Positions 32,512-45,200 of a DNA stretch of 64,000 nt are shown one piece after another. Made by a program: the position numbers and the translations under genes. The DNA is from Polytrichum commune (Eukaryota; Streptophyta; Polytrichopsida; Polytrichales; Polytrichaceae): NCBI GenBank assembly GCA_950295325.1, contig OX485803.1, positions 15,068,001 through 15,132,000 of the forward strand. The letters run 5' to 3'. The notes under the pieces were generated by a model. The model made no database searches, had not been told where the DNA came from, and was given only the letters and a program-made list of their open reading frames with translations. Every line of letters begins with the position of its first letter. Within the stretch, counting starts at the first letter, position 1.

Positions 32512-33420
32512 TTCTCACAACCTCAAGATTTGGGATTAAAACCCATGGTCTCACCTGCTTTAGGGCTTACAAATAACTCTATTTTCCTCCAAATAATACA
32601 TGCTAAAAATGCACAGGGACCTCCCTTTCAAGTGTTCGCAGGATCTAACTAGAATCGAGGAACCCCTAAGAATAGAAATTACACTCGGTTTCTTAAAAGG
32701 ACCATTATACATAGGGCGCCGGGGGGGGGGTCTACCATACATCCATCATCATGGGCAAAGTGAGTGGTGGGTAACTTACTCCACTTGAAGAGCTTGTACA
32801 TGGTGCATCATCGGAGGGAGTCTTGAAGAGTGACATTGAGAAGGTCGTCATTGAATGCCCCACCTTTGCGTGATGCTTGAAGAAGTGGTTGACAAGCCAA
32901 TTGCAAAAGCCTCCAATATATAAGCTCACCCAAGCCTTTTGCAAACGGGCATTAAATGTCATGGGAGGTGAAAATGCAGTCAACTATATAATACCAAGGA
33001 AATTTACTTTCAAATGCTATGCTAGGGTTTCTATAGGTACACTAGGGTCCAAGCCCGAGGAGCCTCCAAAACCGATCGATCCTATTATGGAGAGCAAGAT
33101 TTTGGATCCGAGGAGTTTGCACTAGGATTGGGATCCAAAGCATGTAAGAAAAATGAAGTGTGTTGTCGGGGCATCATTTTTCCTGCTAATTCCCGGTTAG
33201 TTTCACTTGAGAAAACGCTCCTCCTAGTATGAGAAATTGATCTCTAAGTTAGGGTTTGATCTCGAGTCCAAAAGGGTAAGCTCTATCGAGGGGCCTTTTG
33301 GATTTCGAGTGCCTTATGTGAACTCAATTTGATTTGAGTACGGAATTAGCTACATTCTATGCTTATATAAATAGTGTTTCAATCTATTGTGGGCATTTTC
33401 CAACTTTGTGAAAATTATCA
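32512..33420. other. gene-free DNA
   Basis: No gene recognised. A run of ten G lies near 32722-32731. Confidence 0.5.
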
Positions 33421-33704
33421 CTCCCTCCGTCCCAAAAGGATTGTCCTGCATCCAGGATTCTTTTGTCCCAAAATGATTGTCCAGTTGATTTGCCCGGCTG
33501 GAAATTTGAGGCTCAAAGTCAAATATTTTCGCACCAAACTTTCATCATCAAGAATTCTTTTGAGACCGCAACTTCGGGGGGCGTTTCGGAGTAGTTGTTG
33601 ATTTCTATTTTAGGAGTCATACTTACAACTGCTTGGTCAATGGTCAGTGGGCCTTTATCTTGCCTAAGTTAGGAGCACGGACAATCATTTTGGGACGGAG
33701 GGAG
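33421..33704. mobile_element. Stowaway-like MITE, about 284 bp
   Basis: It begins CTCCCTCCGTCCCAAAA and ends with the inverted form TTTTGGGACGGAGGGAG, the classic plant Stowaway terminus. TA follows the right end, but the left flank is CA, so the target duplication is imperfect. Confidence 0.9.
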
Positions 33705-35790
33705 TAACTATCGGACTGGATTGGGATTTGTCTCATCCAATTAGCAATTGTAAACCACGCAAAGTAATGAAATATTGTATTTCCAAATCAATGTTAAAAT
33801 GTAAAAGTTAAATGAGGTCACATTGAATATTCTTTTTTTCATATAAGTGGCCACATAGGCCTTTAGTGTGTCAACAATTGAACGTAGAATAATGTCTATA
33901 TATCTTGAGCATGTTGTCCAATCTCATCATAACGTGTGTCTTTTTGGTGTCCATTCTTGAATACAAAGCTTGTTATAAATCACTCAATGTAGGTGTCAAT
34001 TAAGAAGAGTGACCACATAATGTTCACATACCTTAGCGCAACATAAAAAATTGATAAGCATTGTCAATTAGAGTGGTATCCACTACTTGTCATGTAGCAG
34101 CAAGTGTCCCATGCCACTTTCTTGAGTGCAATGATTGCAAGATTGTTTACATGGGCTGATGATAAATCATGTGTATAATGTAGCACCAAAGACCACCAAT
34201 TGTGCACTATTGTACTATTGTGATCCAATTGGGATGAATTGATCACAAACATATGTGAATCATATGAATCGTCAATGTACCAGAGATACACTTGGAGAAT
34301 GTAATGTGACACAAATAACACACGATAAGCATCACACTGACACATTATCTTGCACATCAAAGTGATAAGTAGAAGGCTTTAATTGGCAAGTAGCTCAAAC
34401 ATCTTCGGCAAGGAGAACTTATTGCATACAAGCATACCTCTCGATCGATCAACAAAACATCCTCGTAAAAGTATGTAGCTTGAAGATTCATGCTATTTAA
34501 TAGAATATTTTGACATTGTAATTAGTTTCAAAGTCCTCAAATTAGTCTAGTGAGACCCAATTGAGATAAATTGACTACAAACATGAAGAGGGCATGCGTT
34601 ATAATATGGACATATAAGTGATATGTTCACAAGCAACACTTCATCTCAACGATATCGTACACCTTGTTTACATACTAAAGTCACATTAAAAAGTTAGCGG
34701 ACCTTAAAATTTGAACCTAAATTTGAAGTTTGATTCTTTCAATGGTGGGGGGGGGGTTGTGATCTTTTGTGAATCACACGGATTGTCATTTCAAGTTTGA
34801 GAATCAAAGTTTACATTCAAAAGTTATAGAAGAGCATAGAAAAATATTTCCAACTCTTTTGATGATCTCATAGACTTTGTTAATTGTACTAACTACTTTA
34901 CCTAACATGGTATCTATAAATATTTTGAGCACATGGTCCAATTTATCCACTCTAGACTAAGTAGTAAGACAAACGAGTGTTAAAATGATCGCTTGAAGTT
35001 CTGCTCCTATTTCTCAAAGGTTGCAAAATGTGCAAGTAGTGTTAGATAATGGCCAACTCCAAATCATGTCCATATTTATTTTCCTCATAATTTCCGGATC
35101 TTACATGTACATCTTATTCATTATAATCATATAAACTATTGAATCTAAAATAATTAACATTCTTGAACACGTAGTCCAATCTCTTTAAAACACTTGTCTT
35201 TTGGATGTCGTTTCTTACATCCTCATCTAATCGTAGACCACTCAAATATAGCCGTTCAATTAGGAAAAAAACCATGATAGACCAACTAACCTTAGACCTT
35301 AAATGTAACCCTAAGCGGAAGGATTGTTTACGTTTTGGTCAATGCAAATTGTCAAGCTTACTTGTGGCAAAGTGTGCAGAACTCATAACTACCTCCGGTA
35401 TGAACATTGATTGTTAATGTAACAATGATTCACTTGGTTACATCATCGAGGGATATGATTGGATTGGATTGGTTTTCATCAATATCATATGACATAGGTC
35501 AAGAGTCCCTTCTCAAGATCTTTCCGATGAGCCATCACCCATCACATGTTGGTCATTTTATATGAGTACAATGAACCCTTGTACTTTGTTCACATTGTTT
35601 TTTGATATCAAAGTGAAGATTCTTGAGCTCATTTAACGGTAGTATAGCCTCCTCCTCAAATATGTTGACTATTGAGCCTCGAACACGTATTCCAATTTTT
35701 TTTAAACCTCTCTTTTTGATGTCTATTTTTAGATCTACACCTGATCACATACCATTGAATTAGGTGTTTGATTACGAGAAGTAATTGAGT
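33705..35790 (-). mobile_element. cluster of decayed inverted family T copies
   Basis: Fragments reading as the reverse complement of family T occur near 33850-33955 (CACATAGGCC, GTCCAATCTC, CTTTTTGGTGTC), 34905-34990, 35130-35205 (CACGTAGTCCAATCTCTTTA) and 35590-35740 (ATCAAAGTGAAGATTC, ACTATTGAGCCTCGAACACG). At least four partial copies appear. No genes. Confidence 0.65.
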
Positions 35791-37510
35791 AAGGCTTGCA
35801 TGCCTTTATATTAGGCCCTCATCTTCAGTACAATTTGTCATGGAGAAATGAGAAGTGGAAACAATCAAATATATTTGAAAAACAACAATTAGAAGGAAAA
35901 ATCAATAATCCAATTCAACAAATTGAATGTAAACCATAGAAGCGTGTATGGCGATTGTTTTGGTTGGCCAAAGATTTGTGGTGCCTACAATAGGAAGGTA
36001 AAAATGCAACAAAACCTTATATAGTCTTTAAATGATTAATTTTAATATGTTGACACTCCAAAAATGACATAAGAAGACCCCAATTAGTTTAGCGAGGTCC
36101 AGTTGGAATGAATTGGCCCTCCACATTGAATTATCTATTACGATCTTGCATGAACATAATAAGTGACCTCAAATGCTTATGTCACTACAATGCGGAAGTT
36201 TGGTGTATGTATATGGCACAAGGAACATTGAATTTAACAAGTGATTAATGGATTGCCAATATGTTCAATTTAGAATGGATGCTCAATTGTCTTCTATCTA
36301 TTCCAAGTAGTCCTACTTAGTAGTGGTAAGTTTAGCCTAAGGGGACTGATCACATGTGGCAGCGGCTAGTGTTGGAGCTTATCAAGAAGGTGGCTAAACT
36401 TAATCCATTTGTAAGGAGAAATTGGATACATAGGAACCTTTTTGCATGTGCTATTGATCATGACCCTGCAACTCTAGCAGTTGGGTTTTGAAAAACTTTC
36501 AACTCCCAATTGGTTCCCCATGCATAAAATTCCAAGAATGTAACACATGTCTCTGTGTGATTCTCCACATGTGCAAACATCATGACATAATATTTGTTGG
36601 TCAAACTATGATTGAGTTGGCTAAAAGCCATATTTGAGAGCTTACATATAAACTCAACCAAGTTTTTTTTATTGTTTAAGGTGACATGCAAAAATAGTGG
36701 TCGATCTATAAAAATGTGTGGTTCACCGGTTTTCTCTAAATGCTCCTATCTCTCTCCAAGACTGTGTGAGTGCGTAGTTATGTTTTAGATGCTATGCTAT
36801 ATTCGTATTGAATCCTAGTTTCCCTATCTATCTCTGGTGTATTCTCTTTAGATCTTCGACACACAAGGAAAGATATTGTGGGGGGGAAGGGGGGGGGGAA
36901 CGCATTAATAAAACTACAAGCCAAAAAAATGTTTTTTATTTTTATTTCTTTGTTTGGGGATGACATGTTTTATTTTTCACTTTGCACCTTTTTAATTTTT
37001 TGCTTTACTTCGTTGTCTTTACAAACAAATCCCAAGAGAATAAAGAGTAAGCTTATTCTCCTCCTAGCCCAACATGTCGAGGTGATCATTCCACCGGCAT
37101 CTCTCATTCACAATACTTTCTAATGTGCCTAAAGAGCGTTACTTTGTACCAATAGCCTGGCTAGTTGCATGCACAATTACGTAGGAGTGATCTTTCTGCA
37201 TATGACTAAATCACATTGCTTCAAATGCGGCCTCACTGTCTTTCAAGTGAAGCAGTTGGAAGAGAACATCACACTCTATCAAACAAGTTTCTATCTTCTT
37301 ATGTACCCTCAGCTCCATGAAATGGCGACAACTTATCAAACCTTAGTCTGTAGTATTGAGTACAAAATCTTACCAAATGCTCCATTTTATGGTCTTGTCT
37401 CATGAATGCCAACATTTTACAGAAGCAAACTAGCCAAATGTTGCAACTGAGTGTGTAATCTACTAGCAATTTTACGGCCATTAGAAATCTAATTGTTTAT
37501 GTCTACTTGC
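35791..37510. other. gene-free DNA
   Basis: No coding feature recognised. A G-rich run lies near 36879-36898. Confidence 0.5.
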
Positions 37511-37518
37511 TTAACTCT

Positions 37519-37755
37519 AGGTAGATGGGTCTTAGGTGGCTACTTTACTTAATTGAACCCCTAGATTTGATCGGTATGTGGTTCACGGAGCAAACATCAT
37601 AACAACACATGCTCGAAAGAAATTGAACTACGTCTTCAAATATTAATGACTATTCTACACTCAATAAATAATGAACACAATTGGGAGGACCTATGTATCT
37701 AGTTAAGAAGTCAACAAACTTGCACTTTTGTTAACAATAACTAAATCAAGAGGGG
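37519..37755 (+). mobile_element. family T MITE, left part
   Basis: It starts TAGGTAGATGGGTCTTAGGT and continues through GAACCCCTAGATTTGATCGG and GGGAGGACCTATGTATC. The right part is missing. A 40-bp piece of the same left end recurs near 38380. Confidence 0.75.
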
Positions 37756-40064
37756 TTCGATTTTCAGTATGATTTCTGCACATGTTTCATCGAAGATTTG
37801 CTAATGCAACGTGAGTTTTGTTGTGTAAATATAATCAATGCTAGTTGGAGAACATGGAAAAAGGAACTACATAACAACCACATACCTTAAGCTTGTTTGT
37901 GGGATGTCCATTGAGAATACATACTGAAGGTAGTGGGAATGTCATCAGGGTGACAGCCACTCAACGCAGCTGTACTAATAAGCTCCTGAGACATCCAACC
38001 TCTCGTGCGCTTTGTGTGGGAGGATACATAACTCAACACTCATCTCTTTTGGTATAAGCCAATGCCACATTTGCAATATAAATCACACAGCTTGGGATAT
38101 TCAGAAAGTCAACAAGCTGTAATCATAGCAGAGGATCCATTATATTCATGAGGAAGAAGATGAAAACAAAAAACAAAAAACAAAAAAAACCCCAATTCAC
38201 CTGCATCAGATTAAGGTACGACCAGTTCAAGCTCGATATAACAACGATGAGGGTTGTAATCGATCTCACTACCTGTCAACAATTTCTTCTGCAATTCCAC
38301 TACATCTTTTTTTTTCTGCTGTATTACAGATGCTTAAAACATCAGTAATATTCTTGTGTTTGAGTAAGTTTGCTATAAGGTAGATGGGTCTTAAGTGGCT
38401 ACTGTTCTTAATCAGAGATGTTGACATTCATTGGATACTCTAATTCGAGACTCCAATACACTAGAACTTCGATTTTGAAATACATGTATTGCAATCCTAA
38501 CCTTACAGGAACATCAAGACCTTCTCTTAGAGTCATGAGTACAGTAGACATATGGTGACCACTTTAGAGACTTCAATAGAGAAACTCATGAGCAAACCCT
38601 TGCTATGTGTTTGAAGCTCAAGAAAATTGGAGCTAGGGTACAAACCAATCTTTTCACACACAACTTTTCTAAAGGCATTCTACAAGTAAGTATGCCAAAT
38701 GCAAGGATATACACTACAACCCTAATTTTGCAACACTTGACATTCATTCAAGACTACGATGTGAGATTCTGAAACATCACAACCTTAACTTTGCAATACA
38801 TGTATTACAACCCCAATTTTACTTAAACATCAAGAAGTTTGTTCACATATAATAGATAGAGGCTTCAACTGATGTAGAAATTGATGCAAAACTTGAATGC
38901 TCAAATCAATATGCAATACATGCAACAAAAGCCATACTTGAGAAGAGCAAGGAGAAAGCAGATTTGTAGTGAAGAAAAAAAAAGAGAAAAGAGGGAGACA
39001 CCCACATGTAGAGTGGGTCCCACCTGTGACTCATCCACACACACTTTGTAGCTTGGCAGTGGTTTAGCTTCCATCCATGGCAAGTACGAGTGTAATGGTT
39101 TCCCTACCCAAGCCATATTTTTTAGGCCAATGGAGTTGAGGTTGATGTGGGTGGCGGCATGTGATTGCTTACCCTCATAAGAGTTTTGTCAATTGTCGTA
39201 ATCAAGAATTGGCATTTAGATGAATGCTTATATTTTAACCTATAGATTGACTATGTGTTTTTAGTAAACTTCACTATTTCAAAATTTACAGCAATTTTCA
39301 TATCCATGAAAAAAAAATCATTCTTCTTAGGATTTGTTTCTCTTTGCAAGAGAGATAATCCCTTGCTATTACTCCTCCTAAACAAATGCAAACTCTTTTA
39401 TTTTATTGGTTATAGATGCCTCAACCTTATACATCTCCAATGCAAAGTTTGCACTATAATAGAAATAATCTGGTATGACTTTTGTCATACCAATTTGAAT
39501 AAACCTTGAACTTTGAATTTCACCTAAATGGACCTAAGTTAGTGAATTACTTTTCAGACCTGAAATTCAAATACTACACTTCCGATGGATTGTCTCTCTG
39601 CCTCATAGAGCTTCTACTTATTAGTGCTCATGACGATACTACTGTATCTATCAAAATTGTTCCATAGAGTTCCAGCATCCAGTTTCTTGAACACTTTGTG
39701 TCTTAGGACTAATTTCTACATGTCAGAGATGCAAGCACATCAGAGTTACTGCTTCTGAAACTCTTTAATTTTGTGCATTGACAATTGCACTTTGTCATTC
39801 GAGCAGATCATCAACCAGTAATGGCCTGCATGTATTCAATTTGTTACCCCTATTTCCCTGTTCACCTGCACAAGTGGATGTAATCAGTTGCAAAGGATTA
39901 TTTTAGACCCAAAATTTAATAACCTGTCGCATCTACTTACAGTGCATACTGGAACTTTAGAATAGCGAGGATGCATGGACATTGACATACTTTGCTTGCT
40001 ACGGTGGGCAGACAGCAGGGGTTCAACAGCAGCATGTTAGAGTGGATGGCTCAATGCATTAGTT
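37756..40064. other. gene-free DNA
   Basis: Repeat-derived, AT-rich sequence with no supported gene. A short family T end fragment lies near 38378-38418. Confidence 0.45.
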
Positions 40065-40280
40065 TATATGTAATATTACTTGGATGGGTGATCTTCCTGG
40101 CGTTTGCTTTCTGGTGCATCCCACCACTTATGATCCACCCAATCATAGCGGGGGTATAAGGGTGAATTAGATTTGTGTCGACTGGTTTGTCCACGCATGT
40201 TCAAGGTGTTCACCTTGAAAAGGAGGTAGTAGTCTTTGGGGGTGTTCTATTTCTCGTGATTTCCATTTCGGGATCACAAT
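40065..40280 (+). mobile_element. 5S-rRNA-like repeat, copy 1 (Cassandra- or SINE-like)
   Basis: TAATATTACTTGGATGGGTG followed by ATCTTCCTGG resembles the internal control region of plant 5S rRNA. Downstream CCACCACTTATGATCCACCC and CAAGGTGTTCACCTTGAAAAG are shared with a second copy at 59615-59915. Confidence 0.6.
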
Positions 40281-41864
40281 GTAACAAGTCGGGATGGCAT
40301 GGGTCTAAAAAAACTCTATTGCCTATACATTTTGGAGAGGATGAATGGTGGGGCACATGGGCGGTGACGTAATTGCCATTCCAAAGTTCCGAAATGACAT
40401 GCTGGTGATGACGACATTTTGAATGGATAATGTGGGAACGGCCTAGGACATGATTTCATATGCATGGATGCAACATGCTGAGACAACATATGCCTACACT
40501 AGTAATGCACAAAAGGATATATATGTCTTTCCTTTGTCCCAATCTCTAGTACCGTAGTTTAATAGCTGATTCGGCACAAAATAATTCTAAAAATAGATGC
40601 CTAAAATTTTGGAATATTATTGGCATTTTTTGCCGAATATAAAATTAATTATCTTTCAAAATTGCCTAAAAGTAAGAAATTTTTACTTCTCACTAGAGTT
40701 TTACTTATAGTGGAAGCATATGTGAATTTTGAAGGAGAGGAGGTGCTCGTTTTGTAATCAAGCTCACGTACATTAGTCCACAAAGAATATGGGTTAAGAA
40801 GTAGCAAGACTCTAGGCGAGGCTTTTCAAATGTGTTGTACACAAATTTTTGGAGTCCAATTGAGCATAGAAGATGAAGTTTTATAGAATTTTGTCCAACT
40901 AACAAAAGTTGAGAAATCAATCCTTCTTCCACCTCCAACAAGTTTTGTGTCAAAATAAGTCTTTATGCAAAAGATATGGACAAAACATTGCAGCCGTGTA
41001 AAGATCAAAAAATTAAAATGCGTTCATAACAGTTTTTTGGAGCTCATTTGTGCATAGAAGATCAACTTTTTTGGAATTTTGTTGGTCTAAGAAAAGCTTA
41101 GAAATGAAGTAATATTTCACCTCCAACAAATTTTATGTCATTTGAAGACTCTATGCAAAATTTATGCGTGTTATAAAAATGACGTCTAACTAGGTGCTTC
41201 ACCTCAAAGTTTACATATCCCATATGCATTGTTGAACACAACTCCACTCTACTTGCATAAAGCATAGGGCATTCTCAACTCTTCACTCACATCTTACTTG
41301 TAATTCAATGCAAGAGAGATGTACAAGATATAAGTTGAAATAGAAAATTAAAAATGAATGTAAGACGAATTTTTAAAAATTAAAAGAGAAAATTGCTGAA
41401 AATATGAATATACTATTTTTAGGTGCCGAACCTACTTTTTGAACTTTAATTAAATATTAGGCAGCAAGTTGCCTAACCTGCTAGTAAACTACGGTAGTAT
41501 GGTTGATGTGGACAAACTTTCAACAATAGCTTCAATGCCACCACTTGCAAACCCTAGACCCCAAAACCTAAAAGTTAGGATATGTAGAGATGGTGTAATA
41601 TGCCCTGAGATCGATAATTTGCTTGTCATTACCTGTTTGAAAAACTGGTGGAGCTCAACAAAACTATCTTGAAATATATCAGAAAACCGCAAACCACTTT
41701 GCAAACAACTGATGTGCCCAGTTGGGAAGCTGCTGCTCGCCTGTTTGTTGCCAGTTGTTTACTGCATTAATCGAGTTAGATAGATAGATAGATATACACA
41801 TTGGCTCCTTTTGGTGCAAGCATGAACGAAAAGCCTTTTCACTTATGGGCTGCTAGGAGGGCTC
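40281..41864. other. gene-free DNA 3' of the dynein gene
   Basis: No coding feature supported. A short (TAGA)n microsatellite lies near 41776-41796. Confidence 0.5.
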
Positions 41865-42235
41865 TAAAGTAGACATGCCTAAATCGAACATAGCAATAAT
41901 TTGGACAACTATATTTGAGTGATATGTGGTTAGAAGTGAACCTAAGAATGCGCACCAAAAAGGCATCATGTGATTAAAAATGATTGAACTACGAGCTCAA
42001 AATATGTTAACTATTCTAGGCTCAAGAATACGACCACTTAATGAACATGAAAATCTCCACTCTGATAGTAAATAAGGTGTTCATACGAGCTCCAGAAACA
42101 ACAAGGCAAATGGCTACGGACATGGATTTGGATTTGCTAATCATCTCACACGAATTGCATTACAATTTCTGGAGATAAGAATCATCAGGTGCAGAGAGAA
42201 AAGTATCCGAAGAACGGAACACACGTCTACCTTAA
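41865..42235 (+). mobile_element. family T MITE in the dynein 3' end
   Basis: An essentially full-length copy: left end TAAAGTAGACATGCC, body GGACAACTATATTTGAGTGA, AACTATTCTAGGCTCAAG and TCATACGAGCTCCAG, right end GTCTACCTTAA. Its right border lies 12 bp beyond the dynein stop codon, so most of the dynein 3' UTR should be transposon-derived. Confidence 0.88.
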
Positions 42236-42246
42236 TGGATCAGCAC

Positions 42247-45200
42247 TCAGTCGCTCAAAGAGAGAAGCATGGCAACACCGCGGCGGACCCAATAGTCATT
42301 CGGTTTGTCGGACGGCAGTTCCACATTGGTGACGAAATTGGAGGAGTGGCCCGTGGTGGCAAGCACACCCCGCCGCTCGCTGGTCCGGTAGATTGGACAC
42401 AAGTAATTTGGGAACTGGCGTTTCTTCGCGATCTCAGTGGGTTGCAGCCATAACAGAGGCGCTGGAGTGTAGAGCTGCTTCGCTCGGGACTCTGCGAGCA
42501 CCATTTTGTTGAAGTCCCACCGCGCTCCTTCCAGGGACATGCCGTAAGCATAACAGCCATCGTCGGGCTTCACGTCGTAGTTCCCCTTCTCCGGCATCGT
42601 TTGGAACTGGAAGCTCATGGTGTCGATGGGTATCTTGTATTTGCGTGCATAGTTTTGGAGAACTCCTGCAGTCACAAACAGAGTTTTTCGCAAAGTAAAG
42701 CAGATGAAATTTTGTGATTCAACCGGAGTTTCGGTTGTTTTGCATGCGATGTTTTTCATGTTTGGTAAGTTTTTTGATGCATTGCTTGGAGTCGATGTGG
42801 AGGGTCTGAACGAAACACATTCTATTATATTGGTACATCGAGGGTCAAACTTTTTTTGACATGCCAAGAGGTGTTGAAGTGAGTTTGGCTGTTAATGAAC
42901 CCATTTTGAACGTGCTTGATTGAAACCTCCACATTGACTCCAAGCATGCACTGAAAACTCGCCAAACGTGGAAAGTGTTGTATGTAAAACGACCAACATC
43001 CAACCAGAACTCTGGTCAAAATAATGGATGCCCCAATTCCACTGGAGGTTTGTTCATGTATGAGCAAGCCAACTAATTGTCGTATTCAAATTCATAAACA
43101 TTTAATATGGATGAAGAATGGATAATATACTAGAAAAAATATGGAGATTGCTCCCATCCATTGCCATATCCACCAAGGGATACAAGGTAATTGATTGCTA
43201 ATCTCATTATGTTTGTTAAGAGCTTGTAGTGGCAAGGGATGGGCTCAATTTGTTGGTGAGAGAATGACCTGTTAGAAATGCATGTGTGAAGTAAAACCCA
43301 CTGATCCAAAACCTTGGTGGTGGACCTACATCAAACCAAGTTTGAAGCATGGCTAAGCGATCAAGCAAGTCTTGAAAGTAGCTGGTGATAGGTTTCATTG
43401 TTGGATACGAATACGGTGCCCACATGGCAGGCATTTTTCCTAAAAACATGTTGTTTATAAGATGGTCAATATCAACAGACATTACCAAAAGCCCCTTCAA
43501 TGTCTTCTGCACTGTGATCAAGCTTGTTCGGACCACCTGAGACAAAAAATCCAATTAATTTGAGAGATATAGCTATCATGACTTTCTTTAGTAAAGGGAT
43601 TAAGGTATGTGAGCCATGATAGCAACTACAAAAGATTCTTCAACCTTGGGTTAAGACGTTTCACAATCTAAATCTCAAGAGCTAGGCTAGTCCTCCCTCG
43701 CTCAATTTATCCAATACCGACTTATTATTGGGCATGCCATTAGTACATGTAAGGGGCTAGATTAATCTATAAATTTGAGAAAGGGCTTTGTGAAGGTCAC
43801 TTTACACTATGGCCTAGGGCTGTGAATAAGAATTTGTGAGAGTCCTCAAATCTCATTCGAAGGCTATACCATGGAACATGGATCTTGATGTCGGTAGAGT
43901 CACAAGATTATGAATGTAGTGTAAAGACATACACGACTAAGCTCTCAACATAATGTTAGTTCACTACCATCCTATTCATGTGGACCCTTTCATAACAAAT
44001 TTTAATTTCTCAAGGGATGTGAGCCTTTGAAGTGCCATGTTCTCTTGATGATCTTGACCCAACATCTGATTGACCATGAGACATTATCCATTGCATGCCA
44101 TGTAAGTTTTCAATCCAGTTAGACTCTTTTGGTCCCTTAGGCCCTCAAGCTCTAGTGCAAAGTGGTTGTAGGAGTAGAACAAACAGATAGATTGGGAGTA
44201 GAAGAATGTGGTTGATGACTGAAGTGATTTACATCTGAAAGACGGTTGAAGCGAATCATTTCCTGATGGAGTACCGAGTTCATGCTCTCGTAGTACATCA
44301 CAGGATACTTGTAACGAGCCAACTCGATGTCAAAAGCCTCTGGCAAGCGAGATGAGAAGTCGATTGCAAGCTCTAGAACCACCTCCTCTTTGCTTTTCCC
44401 ACCTGTTGATCCAGCAGTGCTCTGTTCCATACAATTGTACATGTATGAGACTAAGTAAACACTTATGATGAGTTCCAAAATTTTATTTAACAAGCCAGCG
44501 TGTCTGTTGTTGTTGACTCAACATTCTTCAGCATGTGTAAGAATGCTCTCTTTCTATTCTAGCTTCAAGAATGAATTTTCAAGAATCAAGGCCATTGAGT
44601 GCATGCCATGAATGTTGGGCATAGTCAAGTGGTGAGCTCTCATTAATTGATACCTCATTGTTGCATCTGTTTGGGTACAAAAATCCTTCATCTACTAAGA
44701 TCCCATTGAAGAGGTGTGTCCCTAATGAAATCATTCTCAGGTCAGCTTTACTTGAGAGTTATTTCATTTGCATTTAAACCTAAACAGGCTACTTAAGAGT
44801 GTTATGTAGTGACCAAGTTTTTTCGTCATCAAAGGTTCATGTAAAGATGAAACGTAGTACTCATTGATTGGGTCATTCAAAACACATAGTGGTGCATCAT
44901 TGCATCTTTTGTTTTTGAGCTGACTTTAAAAAAGTAACGCATGTATAAATGTATGCTTTAATTAATACCTGCGTGGCTTGAATTGACGTCAAAAACTGGT
45001 TGGCTTCTTGTTGATTTTTTGTGATGTCCGCATTTTCATGTAGCCCAAAAGCTTCAGGTTTTGCAATCAATGGGAAGTCTTTGATAAAATCAACATAATC
45101 CTGATACTCGCAATCGGGCGGCGCATAATAAATTCCAGAAGGAGAGAATTTGTAATTGTCATCTAGAATGCTAGGGTTGTATAGGACTGAGAGAATGCTA

